From an uncultured Collinsella sp. (GTDB lineage Bacteria; Actinomycetota; Coriobacteriia; Coriobacteriales; Coriobacteriaceae), in NCBI GenBank assembly GCA_900556875.1, contig USQQ01000007.1:1-64000 (forward strand): a stretch of 64,000 nucleotides of DNA. The letters run 5' to 3'. Both the position numbers and the translations under genes were made by a program. Below the pieces are notes generated by a model. The model was not told the origin of the DNA and made no database searches. It saw nothing but the letters and a program-made list of their open reading frames with translations. Shown here in pieces: positions 23,509 to 31,952 of this stretch. The first letter of the stretch is position 1. The number at the start of each line of letters is the position of its first letter.

Positions 23509-26391
23509 ATGACGCTACTGTATTTCCTTACCCTGTTTCCGCTGGTACCGGCGCTGGGCATGCTGCTTGCGCGCGGTGACCGAGCCCGTGACGCGGTAGG
23601 GCTTGTAGGCTCTGGCATCATTATGGCGGTGACAGTTGTAGTCGCCGTCATGTTTTTTGGCACGGGCCCGCAGAGCTTCGAGGTGGCACCCGGCACCTCG
23701 CACGTGCTCTCCATCATCAGCTCCGTCATCGACGTCATCCTGTGCGCCGTCATCCTGTACAACGCGTACAAATATAGGAACGCGCTCACCACGGTGCTCG
23801 GCGTAGTCCAGTTGGTGGGCTCGCTCGCCTTTGCAGCCATGACGCTGCCCGCGACCGAAGCCGTCACTGCAACCCCGCTCTACCTGGACTACATGAGCGT
23901 GATCATGGTCCTTGCCGTTGGCATCGTCGGCAGCCTGATCTGCGTGTACGCCCTGGGCTACATGAAGGACTTTCAGGCTCACGACGAGCACGAGGCCGCA
24001 CTGCGCGGGCAGACCGCGCCCGACCGTCGTCCGCAGTTCCTGGCGCTTATGTTCCTGTTCCTCTCGGCCATGTTCGTCATCGTGACGAGCGATAACCTGG
24101 AGTGGCTGTTCTGCGGTTGGGAAATCACCACCGTGTGCTCGTTCCTTATGATTGGCTACACGCGCACGCCCGAGGCCATCAAAAACGCCTTTACCCAGAT
24201 CATCCTCAACATGCTGGGCGGTATCGCGTTTTTGGCCGGGCTCATGTACCTGCACGTTAACGGCATGCCGCTGACCATCTCGGGCATGATCGAGCTTTCC
24301 GGCGCCGGAACCGCGCAGTCCGCGCTACTGGTGATGCCGGTCGTCCTGCTGTCGCTCGCCGCGCTCACCAAGGCCGCACAGATGCCGTTCCACACTTGGC
24401 TACTGGGCGCCATGGTTGCCCCCACGCCCACGAGCGCCCTGCTGCACTCATCCACCATGGTCAAAGCCGGCGTGTTCCTGATGGTCAAGCTGAGCCCGCT
24501 CTATGCCATCTATCCCGTGACCGGCTTTATGGTCACGAGTGTTGGTGCCATCACGTTTTTGCTCGCTGCCCTTATGGCCATCTCGCAGAGCAACGCCAAG
24601 CGCGTGCTTGCGTACTCCACTATTTCCAACTTGGGCCTTATCAGCGCCTGCCTGGGCGTTGGCGCGCCCGAGGCCGTATGGGCCGCCATCTTCCTAATCC
24701 TGTTCCATACCGTGGCCAAGTCGCTGCTGTTCCTGTGCGTGGGCACGGCCGAGCATCATATCGGCAGCCGCAATATCGAGGACATGGACGGTATGTTCAG
24801 CCGCATGCCGCACCTGACGCGTCTGATGATGCTGGGCATCATGGGCATGTTTGTTGCCCCGTTTGGCATGCTCGTGTCCAAGTGGGGCGCCCTGGTGGCG
24901 TTTGCGCAGACCGGCAACGTGCTCATGATCATGGTGCTTGCCTTTGGCTCGGCCGCGACGTTTTTCTTCTGGGGCAAGTGGCTTGCCAAGCTTTCGGGCG
25001 TCGACCCCACGGCTCAAAACGTTGAGGTCAATGTCCATAAGACCGAATGGATGGCGCTCAACACCATCGCCGCGCTACTGATTCTGTGCTGCGTGGCGTT
25101 CCCGGTTATCTCGAGCGGTCTGGTGTCGCCTTACTTGGCCATGGTGTTTGGCCGCGTGCCGTACGTTATTGGCAAGGACGCCATGTATCTGATGGTGGTT
25201 ATCGTGGCGTTTATCGCCGTGGTGCTGCTGACTTCATTCCGCGTGAGCAACAAACCGCACGTAAACGTATATCTTTCGGGCGTGGGAACCGACAATTACC
25301 GCCATTTCCGCGGCTCGATGGGACACGAGGTGAAGGCCGAAAAGCGCAATTGGTACTCGGAGGACGTCCTTGGCGAGAAGCGTATCGGCCCCGCGGGCAG
25401 CGTCGTGTGCTGCAGCATTATCTTGTTTGCGCTGCTGTGCTGCGCGTGGATTGGACCCGAGCGGCTTGCCATGAGCGCGCCCTCGGTGTTGCGCGGCAAG
25501 TATTTTGAAGGTTCGGGTGTCGTGGGCATATTTATTGGCACCGTGGCGTTTGCCCTGCTAGCGCCGCTTGTTGGTGGCCTGATTGACGGCATCGACCGCA
25601 AGCTGTCCGCCCGCATGCAGGGCCGCGTGGGCCCGCGCCTGCTGCAGCCCTTCTACGACGTTGCCAAGCTGCTGCGCAAGGCCCCCGCCAGCGTAAACAC
25701 CATGGACGATACCTACATGGCGTGCGCGCTCATCTTTACCGTGGTGGGCGGCGGCATCTTTGTGTCGGGTTCCAACACGCTGCTGTGCGCCTTTATGGTG
25801 ACGCTCGCCGCGATCTTTGTGGTGCTGGCGTCCGCCTCGACGCAAAGCCCGTTTGCCCAGGTTGGCGCCGATCGTGAGTTGCTGCAGGTCATGAGTTACG
25901 AGCCCGCCGTTCTGCTGATGAGTGTGGGCCTGTACCTTGCCACCGACAGCTTCGATTCCATTGCCGTGACGGGGCAGTCGGCCCCCATCATCGTGTGCAG
26001 CGCGCCCATTTTCCTGGCGCTGCTTGCGGTGCTTACCATCAAGCTGCGCAAGTCGCCGTTTGATCTTTCGTACTCGCATCACGCGCATCAGGAGATTGTC
26101 CAGGGCGTCGCCACCGAGATGAGCGGCGGCACGCTGGCCAAGATGACCCTTATGCACTGGTGCGAGACCGTGCTGTTTTTGATGTGGGTGGGCATGTTCT
26201 TTGTTTGGGACAACCCGGTGAGCTGGGTCGTGGCCCTGGTCGTGATGGCCGCGACGTATTTTGTCGAGGTGCTGATCGATAACACCTTTGCCCGTAGCAC
26301 CTGGCGCAGCTGCTTTAAGCTCGGCTGGGGCGTGGCGCTGGTGTTTGGCCTGCTCAACCTTATGCCCATCCTCGTCGACGTGTTTATTTAG
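23509..26391 (+). CDS. Ech-type [NiFe] hydrogenase, fused EchA (NuoL-like) and EchB (NuoH-like) membrane subunit
   Basis: 960 residues from the ATG at 23509 (GGGGGAG upstream). The first ~610 residues form the antiporter-like subunit, with the discontinuous-helix segment LTKAAQMPFHTWLLGAMVAPTPTSALLHSSTMVKAG and a further conserved HTVAKSLLF. The last ~310 residues are a NuoH/EchB-type ion-path subunit (GRVGPRLLQPFYDVAKLLRK, RSPFDLSYSHHAHQEIVQG). In known ech operons these are separate genes. Together they form the membrane arm that couples ferredoxin oxidation and H2 formation to proton or sodium translocation. It is the first gene of a six-function operon in canonical A-F order. The reading frame has no stop or frameshift signature at the junction. 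Confidence 0.9.
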   Translation: MTLLYFLTLFPLVPALGMLLARGDRARDAVGLVGSGIIMAVTVVVAVMFFGTGPQSFEVAPGTSHVLSIISSVIDVILCAVILYNAYKYRNALTTVLGVVQLVGSLAFAAMTLPATEAVTATPLYLDYMSVIMVLAVGIVGSLICVYALGYMKDFQAHDEHEAALRGQTAPDRRPQFLALMFLFLSAMFVIVTSDNLEWLFCGWEITTVCSFLMIGYTRTPEAIKNAFTQIILNMLGGIAFLAGLMYLHVNGMPLTISGMIELSGAGTAQSALLVMPVVLLSLAALTKAAQMPFHTWLLGAMVAPTPTSALLHSSTMVKAGVFLMVKLSPLYAIYPVTGFMVTSVGAITFLLAALMAISQSNAKRVLAYSTISNLGLISACLGVGAPEAVWAAIFLILFHTVAKSLLFLCVGTAEHHIGSRNIEDMDGMFSRMPHLTRLMMLGIMGMFVAPFGMLVSKWGALVAFAQTGNVLMIMVLAFGSAATFFFWGKWLAKLSGVDPTAQNVEVNVHKTEWMALNTIAALLILCCVAFPVISSGLVSPYLAMVFGRVPYVIGKDAMYLMVVIVAFIAVVLLTSFRVSNKPHVNVYLSGVGTDNYRHFRGSMGHEVKAEKRNWYSEDVLGEKRIGPAGSVVCCSIILFALLCCAWIGPERLAMSAPSVLRGKYFEGSGVVGIFIGTVAFALLAPLVGGLIDGIDRKLSARMQGRVGPRLLQPFYDVAKLLRKAPASVNTMDDTYMACALIFTVVGGGIFVSGSNTLLCAFMVTLAAIFVVLASASTQSPFAQVGADRELLQVMSYEPAVLLMSVGLYLATDSFDSIAVTGQSAPIIVCSAPIFLALLAVLTIKLRKSPFDLSYSHHAHQEIVQGVATEMSGGTLAKMTLMHWCETVLFLMWVGMFFVWDNPVSWVVALVVMAATYFVEVLIDNTFARSTWRSCFKLGWGVALVFGLLNLMPILVDVFI

Positions 26392-26403
26392 GAGGCGGCA
26401 TCC

Positions 26404-27009
26404 ATGGATCATAAAATGTCGCGCTCGCCGTGGGTTATTCATTACGATGGCTCGAGCTGCAACGGATGCGATATCGAGGTGCTGGCCTCGCTCACGCCGC
26501 TGTTCGATGCGGAGCGCTTTGGCGTGGTCAACACCGGCAACCCCAAGCATGCGGATATCTTTTTGGTGACGGGCTCGGTCAACGCTCAGAACTTGCCTGT
26601 CGTGCGCCAGATCTACAACCAGATGCTCGAGCCCAAGTGCGTGGTGGCCTGCGGCATCTGCGCGTGCTCGGGCGGCGTGTTCCGCGATGCCTACAACGTG
26701 ATCGGCGGCGTGGACCGCGCGATTCCCGTGGACGTGTACGCGCCCGGATGCGCCATTCGCCCCGAAACGGTGATCGATGCCATCGTGGAGGCGTGCGGTA
26801 TCCTGGACCAGAAGGAGGCCGTGATGCGCGCCGGCGGCGATCCGCTCACCGTGGGCGGCGCCGCCACCTGGGACGGTGGCGTTGAGCTGGGCGAGGACGG
26901 GTTTGTGGCTGCGGGGGCCGGGACTGACGGTGCCGGTGACGCGCCTGCCGCTGGCGACGCACCTGCTGGGACGCCCGCCGCACCCGCCGCTGCAAAGGAG
27001 GCCGAGTAA
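26404..27009 (+). CDS. echC: Ech hydrogenase small subunit (EchC, NuoB-like)
   Basis: 201 residues. It carries the proximal [4Fe-4S] cluster near the NiFe site: SSCNGCD, ACGICACSGG and APGCAIRPE give the four-cysteine NuoB/EchC pattern. The last ~50 residues are an Ala/Gly/Pro-rich tail not typical of the family. The gene follows the fused membrane subunit by 12 bases (AGGAGG present), and its stop overlaps the start of echD by one base, so the two are translationally coupled. The product sits in the peripheral arm of the complex on the cytoplasmic side. Confidence 0.92.
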   Translation: MDHKMSRSPWVIHYDGSSCNGCDIEVLASLTPLFDAERFGVVNTGNPKHADIFLVTGSVNAQNLPVVRQIYNQMLEPKCVVACGICACSGGVFRDAYNVIGGVDRAIPVDVYAPGCAIRPETVIDAIVEACGILDQKEAVMRAGGDPLTVGGAATWDGGVELGEDGFVAAGAGTDGAGDAPAAGDAPAGTPAAPAAAKEAE

Positions 27010-27728
27010 TGCAAAAGGCTATCTATACCACCGTCGGGATCGACGAGCTCCTGTCGCATGTCCAGGCGCTCAAGGGCGTCGGCGCGCGCTTTGTGCAAAT
27101 GCACGCCGAGCGCAATGTCGACGACGGCACGTATCGTCTGGTCTATACGTTTATCAACGTTCATGCTGCTCAGGAGCATATTGCGCAGGACGGCAGCTAT
27201 GCGATTGAGAACCTGGTAGTCGAGGGAATCGACCGGTACCAGGAGATTCCGTCCATCAGCTCGTATTATCCGGCGGTATTCCCGTTTGAAAATGAGGTCC
27301 ACGACCTATTCGGTCTTGCCATCACCGATATGCAGGTCGACTTTAAGGGCTTTTTCTACCAGGTCTCGACTGCCGAGCCCATGAGCGTTATCACGCCCGA
27401 GGTGAAGGCTGCGCGTGAGAAGGCCATGAAGGTCCGCGCGGCTGCCGAGGCCAAGGCGCGCAAGGCCGCCGCCGAGAAGGCTGCCGCGGCTGCCGCTGCT
27501 GCAGGGGAGGGCGCCGCAGGTGCCGGCGATGCTGCGGGTGCTGCTGTCGCTCAGCCCGCTGCGGCTGCCGGCTCCGATGCTCAGCACGATGAGGCTGCTG
27601 CGAAGGCCGCGCTCAAGGCTGCCGAGATGGAGGCAAAGCTCGCCGCCATGGATCCCGAGAAAGCGGCCAAGGTCCGCGCGGCGCTTGCCGCCAAGGCCGC
27701 CCGCGACAAGCAGAAAGAGGAGGCGTAA
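27009..27728 (+). CDS. echD: Ech hydrogenase subunit EchD (NuoC-like, 30 kDa subunit)
   Basis: 239 residues. The first ~130 match the 30-kDa/NuoC fold (YRLVYTFINVH, SSYYPAVFPFENEVHDLFGL with the conserved E-x-x-DLFG). The remaining ~100 residues are an Ala/Lys-rich, probably helical extension (AAREKAMKVRAAAEAKARKA onward) that NuoC/EchD proteins normally lack. EchC has a similar low-complexity tail, so the two may interact. It is a peripheral-arm scaffold subunit docking the large subunit. It overlaps echC by one base and precedes echE by five. Confidence 0.9.
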   Translation: MQKAIYTTVGIDELLSHVQALKGVGARFVQMHAERNVDDGTYRLVYTFINVHAAQEHIAQDGSYAIENLVVEGIDRYQEIPSISSYYPAVFPFENEVHDLFGLAITDMQVDFKGFFYQVSTAEPMSVITPEVKAAREKAMKVRAAAEAKARKAAAEKAAAAAAAAGEGAAGAGDAAGAAVAQPAAAAGSDAQHDEAAAKAALKAAEMEAKLAAMDPEKAAKVRAALAAKAARDKQKEEA

Positions 27729-27733
27729 GGTCC

Positions 27734-28822
27734 ATGGCACATCGCTCCGTTATTCCGTTTGGCCCGCAGCACCCAGTACTGCCCGAGCCGCTTCATCTGG
27801 ACCTTGTGATCGATGACGACCGCGTCATCGAGGCAATTCCGCAGATCGGCTTTGTGCACCGCGGACTCGAGAAGCTCACCGAAAAGCGCGACATGCACCA
27901 GTTTGGCTACATCGCCGAGCGCATCTGCGGCATCTGCGCCGTGGGCCATAGCTATGGCTATGCCAGCGCCTGCGAGCGCATGCTCGACATCGAGGTGCCC
28001 GGCCGTGTGCAGTATATCCGCACCATTCTGCACGAGCTCTCGCGTATTCACTCGCACCTGCTGTGGCTGGGCCTGCTTGCCGATGCCTTTGGCTTCGAGG
28101 CGCTGTTCTATCGTTCGTGGACCCTGCGCGAGCAGATTCTCAAGATCTTCGAGAGCACGTGCGGCGGGCGCGTGATTCTGTCGATTAACGAGATCGGCGG
28201 CCTAAAGCACGACATTGAGGACTCCGAGCTGGCGGGCATTGTCCAGACGCTCGATGCCATGCGTCCCGACTACGAGGCCCTGGTGCATACGTTTTTGGAC
28301 GACGCCAGCTGTGGCGAGCGCCTGCATGGCGTGGGCGTGATCAGCAAGAAGGACGCGCTGGATCTGTCGATGGTCGGCCCGTTCGGGCGCGCCTCGGGCG
28401 TGGACTATGACGTGCGCATGTTTGGCGACGGCGCCTATGCGGATCTGGCTGCGTTTGAGCCAATTGTCGCTACCGATGGCGACTGCTATGCCCGCTGCCA
28501 GGTGCGTTGCGCCGAGGTCACGCAGGCTATGGACATCATCAAGGAGCTTGTGGGCAAGATTCCGCACGACGGTATCGGTGGGCGTACCAAGCTCACGCCG
28601 GCCGACGGCGCGCGCGGCGAGGTTGTGATTGAGCAGCCGCGCGGCGAGGCGTATTACTATGTGCGCGGCAACGGCACCAAGAACCTGGACCGTTTCCGCG
28701 TGCGCACGCCGACGTCGCAAAACCTGGCGGGTCTGACGCATGCGCTGCAGGGCGTGCTCATTGCCAACGTGCCCATGATTACCCTGACCATCGACCCCTG
28801 CATTAGCTGCACGGAAAGGTAG
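27734..28822 (+). CDS. echE: Ech hydrogenase large subunit (EchE, NuoD-like, NiFe site)
   Basis: 362 residues. Both nickel-binding motifs are present: RICGICAVGH (Cys65 and Cys68) and DPCISCTER at the C-terminus (Cys356, Cys359). The site is therefore intact, unlike NuoD, which lost it. The protein ends right after the second motif without the cleavable peptide of group 1-3 hydrogenases, so no maturation protease is needed, as for some Ech-type enzymes. It performs 2H+/H2 turnover with electrons from ferredoxin. HypA-F maturation genes are not in this window. GAGGAGG precedes the start. Confidence 0.93.
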   Translation: MAHRSVIPFGPQHPVLPEPLHLDLVIDDDRVIEAIPQIGFVHRGLEKLTEKRDMHQFGYIAERICGICAVGHSYGYASACERMLDIEVPGRVQYIRTILHELSRIHSHLLWLGLLADAFGFEALFYRSWTLREQILKIFESTCGGRVILSINEIGGLKHDIEDSELAGIVQTLDAMRPDYEALVHTFLDDASCGERLHGVGVISKKDALDLSMVGPFGRASGVDYDVRMFGDGAYADLAAFEPIVATDGDCYARCQVRCAEVTQAMDIIKELVGKIPHDGIGGRTKLTPADGARGEVVIEQPRGEAYYYVRGNGTKNLDRFRVRTPTSQNLAGLTHALQGVLIANVPMITLTIDPCISCTER

Positions 28823-28829
28823 GCGCGGC

Positions 28830-29171
28830 ATGAGTTTGCTGACATTTGCCAAGATGGCCTTGGGTTCTATGGTCAAGCAGCCGGTCACGGTGTGCTATCC
28901 GCAGGAGAAGCTGACGGCGCCCGAGCGCTTGCGCGGGCATATCGTCAATGACATGGACGTGTGCATCTGCTGCGGCATGTGCGCGCGGCGTTGCCCGGCG
29001 GGCGCGCTCGCGGTCGATCGCAAGGGCGGAACGTGGTCGATCGACCCGTATGCTTGCGTGGTGTGCGGCGAGTGCATCGAAAGCTGCCCTAAACACTGCC
29101 TGAGCATGGACACCGCCCGCACTCCAGTTGCGGCGGACAAGACTCCCACGGTAGAAACTAAGCCGGAGTAG
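28830..29171 (+). CDS. echF: Ech hydrogenase ferredoxin-like subunit (EchF, 2[4Fe-4S])
   Basis: 113 residues. Two ferredoxin motifs, CICCGMCARRCP and CVVCGECIESCP, hold two [4Fe-4S] clusters that relay electrons from soluble ferredoxin to EchC. It starts eight bases after echE and is the last gene of the operon. The short hydrophilic C-terminus is poorly conserved in the family. Confidence 0.92.
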   Translation: MSLLTFAKMALGSMVKQPVTVCYPQEKLTAPERLRGHIVNDMDVCICCGMCARRCPAGALAVDRKGGTWSIDPYACVVCGECIESCPKHCLSMDTARTPVAADKTPTVETKPE

Positions 29172-29192
29172 CGCAGGAGTAGAACTGGAATA

Positions 29193-29226
29193 GGGGCCGG
29201 CGGGGCAAAAATGCCCCGCCGGCCCC
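29193..29226 (+). terminator. GC-rich hairpin after echF
   Basis: GGGGCCGGCGGGGCA / TGCCCCGCCGGCCCC with a four-base loop, 21 bases after echF. It has no T-run, so it may stop transcription weakly or stabilise the 3' end. Confidence 0.6.
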
Positions 29227-29257
29227 GCGCTTAAACGCGCGGTTGGGCCGTCGCGAA

Positions 29258-29411
29258 CAAAACTATGCCGGATTACGGGGCTGGATAGCGAACCTCCGAC
29301 CATATCGAAAACCAAGATAATAAAACCGCAGGTAGACTGCTTGCTGTTTTTCAAAAATAGGGGGTATGGATGAGGGCTCCGACTTTAGCCCCGTAAACCG
29401 GCATAGTTTTG
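29258..29411. mobile_element. Palindromic element, 154 bp, copy 1
   Basis: Ends CAAAACTATGCCGGATTACGGGG (29258-29280) and its complement at 29389-29411 with one mismatch. The interior contains the core AAAACCGCAGGTAGA. It is the same length as, and opposite in orientation to, the copy at 29756-29909, with diverged interior. Confidence 0.8.
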
Positions 29412-29504
29412 AAATGGCACCATATCAGTAACAGCCTTTGATCTCCCGTGGACAGAGGGAAACGGATCATTTTTGCCTTGCGAGGGCTGCCGCGTGACCC
29501 GTCT

Positions 29505-29664
29505 GCCACGAAATGGGCCCATCTACTATGTTTAGGCGGCAGCCCTCGACCACGGCAAGTAATGTGAAATGAAAACCGCAGGTAGAACGCCTGCGATTTT
29601 TCATGAAACGCGGCTATGGTCAGGGGTATCGGGTCAAACGTAGTAGATGGGCCCATTTCGTGGC
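29505..29664. mobile_element. Palindromic element, 160 bp, different ends but same core
   Basis: 28-base arms (GCCACGAAATGGGCCCATCT... at 29505-29532 and its complement at 29637-29664, one mismatch). The interior has AAAACCGCAGGTAGAACGC, the core found in the two neighbours, but the arms are a different sequence. The flanks carry a related GATCATTTTNGNCTNGC motif on both sides (about 29465 and 29703). Confidence 0.75.
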
Positions 29665-29755
29665 GGGCGCCGTCAGCCGATCTCCGCGGGCGGAAGAAAG
29701 CAGATCATTTTGGTCTCGCAAGGCTTGCGGAGGCACTCGCGCAGGGCCGCCCGAA

Positions 29756-29909
29756 CAAAACTATGCCGGTTTACTACGATGAACTCGACATTCCCGACCA
29801 TGACTGCATTTTTCTAAATATCGCAAGCGTTCTACCTGCGGTTTTGGAAGCGTGCAATTTGCCGTGGTCGAAGGTAGGTGATTCATCGTAGTAAACCGGC
29901 ATAGTTTTG
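29756..29909. mobile_element. Palindromic element, 154 bp, copy 2
   Basis: Perfect 28-base terminal arms (CAAAACTATGCCGGTTTACT... at 29756-29783, complement at 29882-29909). The interior has GCGTTCTACCTGCGGTTTT, the core in reverse orientation. The whole stretch 29172-29969 contains no gene; it is filled by this and two related elements. Confidence 0.85.
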
Positions 29910-29969
29910 AAATGGCATTAAATCGATAGCAGCCATTTTGCTATGCCGGGGTGGTCGGTTGTTGGGCAA

Positions 29970-30599
29970 TTACCCTCGCAGGTAGGCGATGGCGATCTGC
30001 GTGCGGTTGCGTAGGCCCATTTTGGCAAGGATCGAGCTGATGTGGTTGCGTACGGTGCCTTCGCCCATGTAAGCGGCGGCGGCAATCTCCTTGTTATCGA
30101 GGCCGCGGGCGATGAGCTCGGCGACTTCGAACTCACGGTCGGTCAGGCTGGCAAAGGCGGCGGGTCGGCGAGGCGTGCTGGCATCGGCGCCTGTCCCGTC
30201 AAAATCGATGTCCTCGATCGCCTTGCCCTCGAGCACGCGTTTGCCGTCCATGACCTGCGCCAGTGCCGGTGGAATGGCGGCGACATCGGTTTTGATCAGG
30301 TAGCCGCGGGCGCCCAGTTTGAGCGCCGACACAATGTACTCGTCATCCGAGAATGTTGTCAGAAACACCACGCGCGCCGCAGGGTCGCGCTCGAGGATCT
30401 CGCGTGCCGCCGAAAGGCCGTCGCGCCCCGGCATCTGGATGTCGAGTAGCGCGATATCGGGCGCGTGCTCGGCGTAGAGCGCGACCGCGTCGTCGCCATT
30501 GGCGCCGGTACCCACCACCTCGATCTGCGGCTGTGCGCCCAGGATAATCTTGAGCGAATCGACCACCAAACGGTCGTCGTCGACAACTATGAGCCTCAT
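29970..30599 (-). CDS. NarL/LuxR-family response regulator
   Basis: 209 residues. The receiver domain has the acidic pair DDD (residues 7-9), phosphoacceptor Asp53 (LLDIQMPG), Thr82 and Lys103. The C-terminal LuxR-type HTH (about 145-205) contains LTDREFEVAELIARGLDNKEIA and GTVRNHISSIL. It overlaps the histidine kinase gene by four bases (ATGA), so they form one two-component unit. The likely target is the divergent ABC exporter genes, as is common for DrrAB-like loci (inferred). Confidence 0.93.
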   Translation of the reverse strand: MRLIVVDDDRLVVDSLKIILGAQPQIEVVGTGANGDDAVALYAEHAPDIALLDIQMPGRDGLSAAREILERDPAARVVFLTTFSDDEYIVSALKLGARGYLIKTDVAAIPPALAQVMDGKRVLEGKAIEDIDFDGTGADASTPRRPAAFASLTDREFEVAELIARGLDNKEIAAAAYMGEGTVRNHISSILAKMGLRNRTQIAIAYLRG

Positions 30600-31741
30600 C
30601 GGGCCTCATCTCCTTGCTGTTTGGGAACGGTGGCAAACACACGCCAGCCGCCGGCGCCGGCGCGCGGGCCGGCGGTGAAGGTGCCGCCAAGCGCCTCGAC
30701 GCGCTCGCGCATGGAGCCGAGCCCCATGCCCTCGGCGATGCCGCGACCGCCCGTCTGGGTCCCGCCCGTGCCATCGTCGGTAACGATGAGCTGGTAAAAC
30801 GATGGATGCTCCAAGCATCGCACAACAACGTTTTGCGCGCGGGCGTGGCGCATGGTGTTGGAGAGCGCCTCGCGCAGGACCGCCGCAAAGCAGTTGGTGA
30901 TGTTGGCGGGCGCATGCTCGGCCAAAACCTCAAGCTCAATCTGCGGGCCGCCATCTGAGCACGCGCCTTCCACGATGCACTCGAGCTGTACGGAGAGGTC
31001 GGCGGCAGTGTCATTGAGCGCGTGGACGCTGGCGCGCACAAGTTGGAGCGCCTCGTCAACGGTGTGCTTGACGTCGGCGAAATCGGCGGCAACCCTGGGC
31101 TCGTCGGCGTGCACGACGCGCAGGGCCTCGGTCTGCAGCGAGGCACGTGTAAGTTGGTGGCCAACGCTATCGTGGATCTCGCGCGCGATGCGGGCGCGTT
31201 CGGCGAGTGTCGCGAGCTCGACTTCGTAGTCCTGGCGGTCGGCAAGGTCACGGTTGCGCGCTTCGAGCGCGAGGGCTCGTTCCTGCAGCTCGTCGCGGAT
31301 GCGGCGCATGCGCTGCTGCTCGCGCTCCAACTGGGCGGTACGCAGTGACAGTAGGGTGGCGGCGACTGAAAGGATGGCGGTCAGCAGGAGCGTTCGAGCG
31401 GCAAGCGCGTCGGCGCGAAGGTCCGCGACGAGTGCAAAGACAAAGGCGACGCCAATGCCCAGCGCGACCCAAACGCGTTCACGGCGCACGCGCCGCGCGA
31501 TGTCATAGAGGGCGAGGGGCGCAAACGGCACAAACGGCGGCACGAAGACAGCCGCGATGATGTAAGCGTAGCTCGCGGCCTCGCTTGTGCGGCTCGTGCG
31601 TTCCTTCTGTGCGAGCTCGGCCAGCGAGGTGGCAATAACGCCAAGGCAAAACGCCGCGACCAGGCGAGCGTCCACAGCAAGGCCCGTGGCGGCCGCAATG
31701 CAGCACGCCAGCACGATCGATTTGTCGAAAAGCCTGTTCAT
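30596..31741 (-). CDS. NarL-group sensor histidine kinase
   Basis: 381 residues. The N-terminal half holds about five membrane helices (9-133) without a large external domain, suggesting a membrane-state or transporter-linked signal. A coiled coil (134-180) leads to the HisKA_3 dimerisation helix with His190 (REIHDSVGHQ) and a HATPase domain (LREALSNTMRHAR, GMGLGSMRERVEALGG). The ATG at 31741 has no ribosome binding site, but TACAAT ends six bases upstream, so the mRNA may be leaderless. The frame is open further upstream, into the divergent ABC gene, but that is not supported. Confidence 0.9.
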   Translation of the reverse strand: MNRLFDKSIVLACCIAAATGLAVDARLVAAFCLGVIATSLAELAQKERTSRTSEAASYAYIIAAVFVPPFVPFAPLALYDIARRVRRERVWVALGIGVAFVFALVADLRADALAARTLLLTAILSVAATLLSLRTAQLEREQQRMRRIRDELQERALALEARNRDLADRQDYEVELATLAERARIAREIHDSVGHQLTRASLQTEALRVVHADEPRVAADFADVKHTVDEALQLVRASVHALNDTAADLSVQLECIVEGACSDGGPQIELEVLAEHAPANITNCFAAVLREALSNTMRHARAQNVVVRCLEHPSFYQLIVTDDGTGGTQTGGRGIAEGMGLGSMRERVEALGGTFTAGPRAGAGGWRVFATVPKQQGDEAR

Positions 31742-31747
31742 ACGGGT

Positions 31748-31753
31748 ATTGTA
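31748..31753 (-). promoter_or_regulatory. -10 element for a possible leaderless kinase transcript
   Basis: TACAAT on the minus strand, six bases from the start codon. No clear -35 is seen, but GTGACA appears twice in the divergent intergenic region (31795-31800 and 31871-31876) and could be a regulator half-site. Confidence 0.4.
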
Positions 31754-31952
31754 CGCGAAGCCGCGCGCGGGGGAGGCGCCGCCCGGGGCAACCGTGACAT
31801 TCCTCCCGCGCGGCAAAGCGGCGTCGATCGCTCGCGCGAGCGGGGGTTTCGCCTCCGCCCCCTCGCACTCGTGACAAAGCTCACTGGTGCGCGCCGTCCG
31901 CTCCTGCGATGATGCAATCGTACCGGGCCACGACCAACAGAAGGGCCGCCTC

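Noticed and set aside
27734..28822. NADH dehydrogenase subunit NuoD
   Set aside because: Both CxxC nickel ligand pairs are intact and no NuoEFG genes are present, so it is a hydrogenase subunit.
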